Positions 60,905 through 64,000 of a stretch of DNA of 64,000 nt are shown here, piece by piece. Both the position numbers and the translations under genes were made by a program. This stretch comes from CAZBDV01 sp964490765 (GTDB lineage Bacteria; Cloacimonadota; Cloacimonadia; Cloacimonadales; JAJBBL01): positions 62,001 through 126,000 of the forward strand of contig CAZBDV010000002.1 of NCBI GenBank assembly GCA_964490765.1, given 5' to 3'. The stretch's first letter is position 1; each line of letters opens with the position of its first letter. The notes under the pieces are model-generated. The model worked only from the letters and a program-made list of their open reading frames with translations, had not been told where the DNA came from and searched no databases.

Positions 60905-62134
60905 TTATCTGATAAAACTCTTTTCTGTCAGATATTTCATTATAATCCCTATGGCTAGGGTATTGGCCAGGAGACTGGAACCCCCGTAACTGATGAAGGG
61001 GAGAGGCAGGCCAGTAGTTGGGAATATACCGAGATTTATAGCAATATTAATGGTTATCTGGGAGGTAAAGAGAGCTATGATACCCATGATAGCAAGTCTC
61101 TGCTCCTTATCAGTGATGGCCTTCAGGCTTCTGATCAGGCGGTATATAAAGAAATAGAATATAAGTATAAGTAACATAGAACCGATAAATCCGAACTCTT
61201 CGGCAATCACCGAGAAGACGAAATCGGTGTGCCGTTCAGGTAAGAAATTTAAACTCTTTTGAGTTCCTTCCAGAAAACCCTTACCCTGAAAAAGTCCGGA
61301 CCCAATTGCGATTCGTGATTGAATAGCCTGATAACCAGCGCCAAGTGGGTCTCTGGTCGGATCGAGGAAGGTCAGTATTCTGTTCTGTTGATACTCCTTC
61401 AACCCATTCCAGATGAACGGCATGAAAAAGTAGATGAATACATTGAAGACAGCGGTAAATCCTATAGTAATCCAGGCAAGATTAAGCTTGTGGAGTACAT
61501 AGAGCAGAAGAACTATGAAGATGATAAAAGCGGGTAAATAGAAAGAGGTAGCAATTGCAATGAAAGGGCTTATAGTCAATATAAGCCAGTAATCGGAAAG
61601 ATCAGAAAAGGCCAGAATAGCAAAAATGATGACACCAAAAATAACCGTAGAACCGAGATCTGGTTGCATAAGTAGCAGTAGCATTGGTGGTGCACCTATA
61701 GCAAACAGCCTGAACAGGATTTGCATATCTGTTATGTAGGGCTTGGCGAGTGCCTTAGCCAGTAAAAGAATAGTAGTAATCTTGGCAAATTCAGCCGGTT
61801 GCAACTGAAACGGTCCAAGCATTATCCAGCGAGTAGCCCCCTTAATCTGTGGCATGGTCAGAACTACCAGAAGCATTGCCAGGCTGATAAAATACGCAGG
61901 GATAATGATCAGATCGAACAGGGGGTAAGGAATAAGAATAACAATAAAGAAAAGAATGAGTGAGACGATGATCCAGGTTATCTGTTTCAGATATTCATTA
62001 CTGGTATGCTTTTCATCACCGATTTGAAAAGTCAGTGCTGAGTAGATAACAATTACTCCAATTGCCATTAAGATAAGCATAGTGGCAAACAACCACCAGT
62101 CAAAATGTCGAAACCTTCTATTCAGATCAAACAT
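60905..62134 (-). CDS. rodA: Rod-shape peptidoglycan glycosyltransferase RodA
   Basis: A SEDS-family enzyme of 409 residues with about ten membrane segments. It polymerises glycan strands together with class B PBP2. Typical motifs are TRWIMLGPFQLQPAEFAKI, MQPDLGSTVIFG, the ERHTDFVFSVIAEEFGFIGS loop and GLPLPFISYGGSSLLAN with the conserved C-terminal Ser-Tyr-Gly-Gly-Ser. It is nine bases after mrdA, the usual partner, so the organism probably grows as a rod; the mreBCD genes would lie beyond the window edge. Confidence 0.96.
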   Translation of the reverse strand: MFDLNRRFRHFDWWLFATMLILMAIGVIVIYSALTFQIGDEKHTSNEYLKQITWIIVSLILFFIVILIPYPLFDLIIIPAYFISLAMLLVVLTMPQIKGATRWIMLGPFQLQPAEFAKITTILLLAKALAKPYITDMQILFRLFAIGAPPMLLLLMQPDLGSTVIFGVIIFAILAFSDLSDYWLILTISPFIAIATSFYLPAFIIFIVLLLYVLHKLNLAWITIGFTAVFNVFIYFFMPFIWNGLKEYQQNRILTFLDPTRDPLGAGYQAIQSRIAIGSGLFQGKGFLEGTQKSLNFLPERHTDFVFSVIAEEFGFIGSMLLILIFYFFIYRLIRSLKAITDKEQRLAIMGIIALFTSQITINIAINLGIFPTTGLPLPFISYGGSSLLANTLAIGIIMKYLTEKSFIR

Positions 62135-62143
62135 AATGCTCTA

Positions 62144-63982
62144 TCAGTTAGGATTGTCATTTAAAGTCAATCCGTTCGTAGGCCTGATTTCATCCTGATA
62201 ATACCTTATGATTCTACCCGCCAGAGGTGCTGCTGTATTACCACCTGTACCGGGATAATTCTCAACGATGACGACTACAGTGATCTCCGGGGTATCCCAT
62301 CCGGCATAACCGGCAAACCAGACGTGGGGATCGGATCCAGCAGCATTCTGTGCCGTCCCTGTCTTACCATAGACCCTGGAACCTGGAACTCTTGCTCCGA
62401 TACCCGTTCCACCACTTTCGTTAACCCCCCTGTAGATGCTCTGCTGGATAAATTCCAGTGTCTCGGGTGTTATACTCAACTGCCTGTTGTTGCTCTCTGC
62501 AGATCCTGAAGTCATATCATTCTGAACCCCTATCAATCTAGAGAAGATAAAGGGTCTTTTCCAGTGGCCATCATTGGCAATAGCATTAAAGAAAGTTCCT
62601 ACCTGTAGAGGTGTCAATAAGACCTCACCCTGCCCTATAGCAAGATTGATCTTATGCCCTGTAATCAGAGAACTCGATCCAAGCCGGTTTACATACCAGT
62701 CAACGGAGGGGAAAAACCCTCTTCTTTCGGTAGGAAGATCGATACCCGTTCTTTCCAGAAGGTAATTATCATGCATGAACTCATCGATTAAAGGTAAGTC
62801 GACCCTTAATGATAGATCGAAGAAATAGACATTACACGAATGTTTTATAGCATCAGAGAGAGTCAGGCTACCATGACCGGTCTCTAACCAACAACGATAT
62901 CTTCTGTTACCATATTGATAGCTCCCGGTACAGCGAGCCAGACGAGTATTGGGTTGGATGATATCATTATCGAGAGCAACGGCAGTCATTACTACCTTGA
63001 AAGTTGAGGCTGGTGGATAGGTAGCCATTGTGACTCTATCCATCAGAGGGAATGAAGGATCGGAGACCAGATCAGACCAGTAGTCTCTTCCAACTGTTTT
63101 GGAGAACATGTTAAGGTCAAAGACAGGATGGCTGACATATGAGAGTACACCACCACTCTCTGTATCCAATACCAGAATAGCACCATTATAACCTTTGGGG
63201 AATATCGATTCAATATAGTCCTGTAACTTGAGGTCAATGGTAAGAATCATGTCTGAACCGTTTATCGGTGGCAGGTCCAGGTCGTCTCGGAAAACCCTGA
63301 TGTTTCTTCCTGATGCGTCGACCTGAATCATTCTGTATCCGTTCTTTCCTCTAAGGTATTCTTCATATTGTTTTTCCAGGCCTGTCTTACCGATCTGGCA
63401 ATTTATTGAATAACTGATCTGCTGCTGAATCGTGGTTAAGTCTCTCTCTTGTTCTCTCTTTTTCTGTGTCTCTTCATATTCGGAGCGACTGATCTGTCCG
63501 ACATAACCTGTAAAGTGATTGTTTCTAGTGTAGTGACGCATGTTTTCCGTTCTGAAGAAAAGCGAGGGATATCGATCCAGTTGTTCAGCCATCTCGACAA
63601 CTTTTTCATAGTCAAGATTACGGTAAACGATCAATTCCTGGTATGCCCGAAACCGGTTTTGATGTATTAATTCTCTTAATTCTTCCTTTGTTACAGGTAG
63701 ATGTCGGTTGATGAAGTCTGCTACCTCTGACAAGTCTTTAACTCTTGCAGGCAGGATATAGAGGTTGGTAGCCGGTTCATTGACTGCTATTGGTCTGAAA
63801 TGACGATCATATATCTCACCTCTTATGGGATATAGTGTCTGAACTCTTACGAAGTTAAATTCAGCAATCCTCTTGTATTTGGCACCTTCGAGTATCTGAA
63901 AGCGAAAGAGGAAAGCAATAAGGATAAGAAATGGAGCTAGAAAGATAACTGACAGGACTCTGATTTTATCTACATTAGACAT
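62144..63982 (-). CDS. mrdA: Penicillin-binding protein 2 (peptidoglycan transpeptidase)
   Basis: A class B PBP of 612 residues, anchored by one N-terminal membrane helix (about 9-30), acting in the periplasm with RodA. The dimerisation domain (about 45-230) precedes the transpeptidase domain with active Ser326 in PPASTFKV, Ser382-Cys-Asn in HSCNVYF and Lys540-Thr-Gly in VYGKTGTAQN. The sequence is complete: stop at 62144, ATG 63982 with AAGGGT upstream. It starts only 18 bases from the window end, so any upstream operon member is not seen. Confidence 0.96.
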   Translation of the reverse strand: MSNVDKIRVLSVIFLAPFLILIAFLFRFQILEGAKYKRIAEFNFVRVQTLYPIRGEIYDRHFRPIAVNEPATNLYILPARVKDLSEVADFINRHLPVTKEELRELIHQNRFRAYQELIVYRNLDYEKVVEMAEQLDRYPSLFFRTENMRHYTRNNHFTGYVGQISRSEYEETQKKREQERDLTTIQQQISYSINCQIGKTGLEKQYEEYLRGKNGYRMIQVDASGRNIRVFRDDLDLPPINGSDMILTIDLKLQDYIESIFPKGYNGAILVLDTESGGVLSYVSHPVFDLNMFSKTVGRDYWSDLVSDPSFPLMDRVTMATYPPASTFKVVMTAVALDNDIIQPNTRLARCTGSYQYGNRRYRCWLETGHGSLTLSDAIKHSCNVYFFDLSLRVDLPLIDEFMHDNYLLERTGIDLPTERRGFFPSVDWYVNRLGSSSLITGHKINLAIGQGEVLLTPLQVGTFFNAIANDGHWKRPFIFSRLIGVQNDMTSGSAESNNRQLSITPETLEFIQQSIYRGVNESGGTGIGARVPGSRVYGKTGTAQNAAGSDPHVWFAGYAGWDTPEITVVVIVENYPGTGGNTAAPLAGRIIRYYQDEIRPTNGLTLNDNPN

Positions 63983-64000
63983 CTAAATAGACCCTTATCT

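Noticed and set aside
1..64000. tRNA, rRNA, CRISPR arrays, insertion sequences or prophage
   Set aside because: I looked through the gaps between genes and saw no cloverleaf-type sequence, no regularly spaced repeats with spacers, and no transposase, integrase or phage gene. A covariance-model scan would be needed to exclude small RNAs.

Overview
The window is a gene-dense, moderately AT-rich bacterial chromosome segment of 52 protein genes, the first of them cut by the window edge. I found no tRNA, rRNA, CRISPR array, insertion sequence or phage gene. The organism is diderm with lipopolysaccharide: KdsA, KdsC, LptA/B/C-type proteins and a heptose-7-phosphate kinase are all present. Several very large exported proteins carry gingipain-like, PKD, RCC1, chitobiase-like and FlgD-type C-terminal sorting domains (YPNPFN...VWNGxD...SGxYFYRL). 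This style is typical of Candidatus Cloacimonadota and related FCB-group lineages; that placement is inference, made without any database search.

Layout. (1) 1-7.4 kb, minus strand: coiled-coil protein, two related lipoproteins, ruvX, mltG, then an EIIA / cation-proton antiporter / EIIA trio, a histidine phosphatase and a sugar-type ABC ATPase. (2) 7.7-10.4 kb, plus: YjbQ, a DUF401 permease and serC, closed by a strong terminator. (3) 10.5-16 kb: an 1818-residue C25-like secreted protein behind a sigma-54-like promoter, facing a pseudopilin gene across a bidirectional terminator. (4) 16.9-23.2 kb, plus: a helix-hairpin-helix outer-membrane-type protein, a PorV/TraF-like barrel, a periplasmic 5'-nucleotidase and mntP. 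(5) 23.3-37.2 kb, minus: kdsA, kdsC, lptC, lptA, lptB, rpoN, lpd, lipA, hpf, hprK, ptsH, ptsI, pgi and a bifunctional PGI/PMI, with many 4-base overlaps. (6) 37.5-43.6 kb, minus: two ~1000-residue secreted proteins with sorting tails. (7) 43.9-48.4 kb, plus: der, plsY, purF and a heptose kinase. (8) 48.6-54.4 kb, minus: a tandem pair of pilin-like ~630-residue proteins and a nucleoside kinase. (9) 54.6-57.9 kb: YitT, a formate/nitrite channel, mobA and fdhD. (10) 58.1-60.2 kb: a three-gene DUF2089 / DUF4097 / SHOCT-like operon. (11) 60.2-64 kb, minus: a DUF4397 protein, rodA and mrdA.

How the parts may connect. The phosphotransfer enzymes EI, HPr and HprK are encoded beside the Lpt and sigma-54 genes with no EIIB or EIIC. 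The only EIIA domains in the window are fused to PII-like domains and flank an antiporter. A regulatory phosphorelay controlling ion transport, rather than sugar uptake, is the most interesting system-level reading. A second theme is export and scavenging at the cell surface: T9SS-like cargo, a possible PorV homologue, DNA-binding-type HhH domains on an outer-membrane-type protein, and a 5'-nucleotidase. A third is the DUF2089/DUF4097/SHOCT operon, whose three products share one short helical module.
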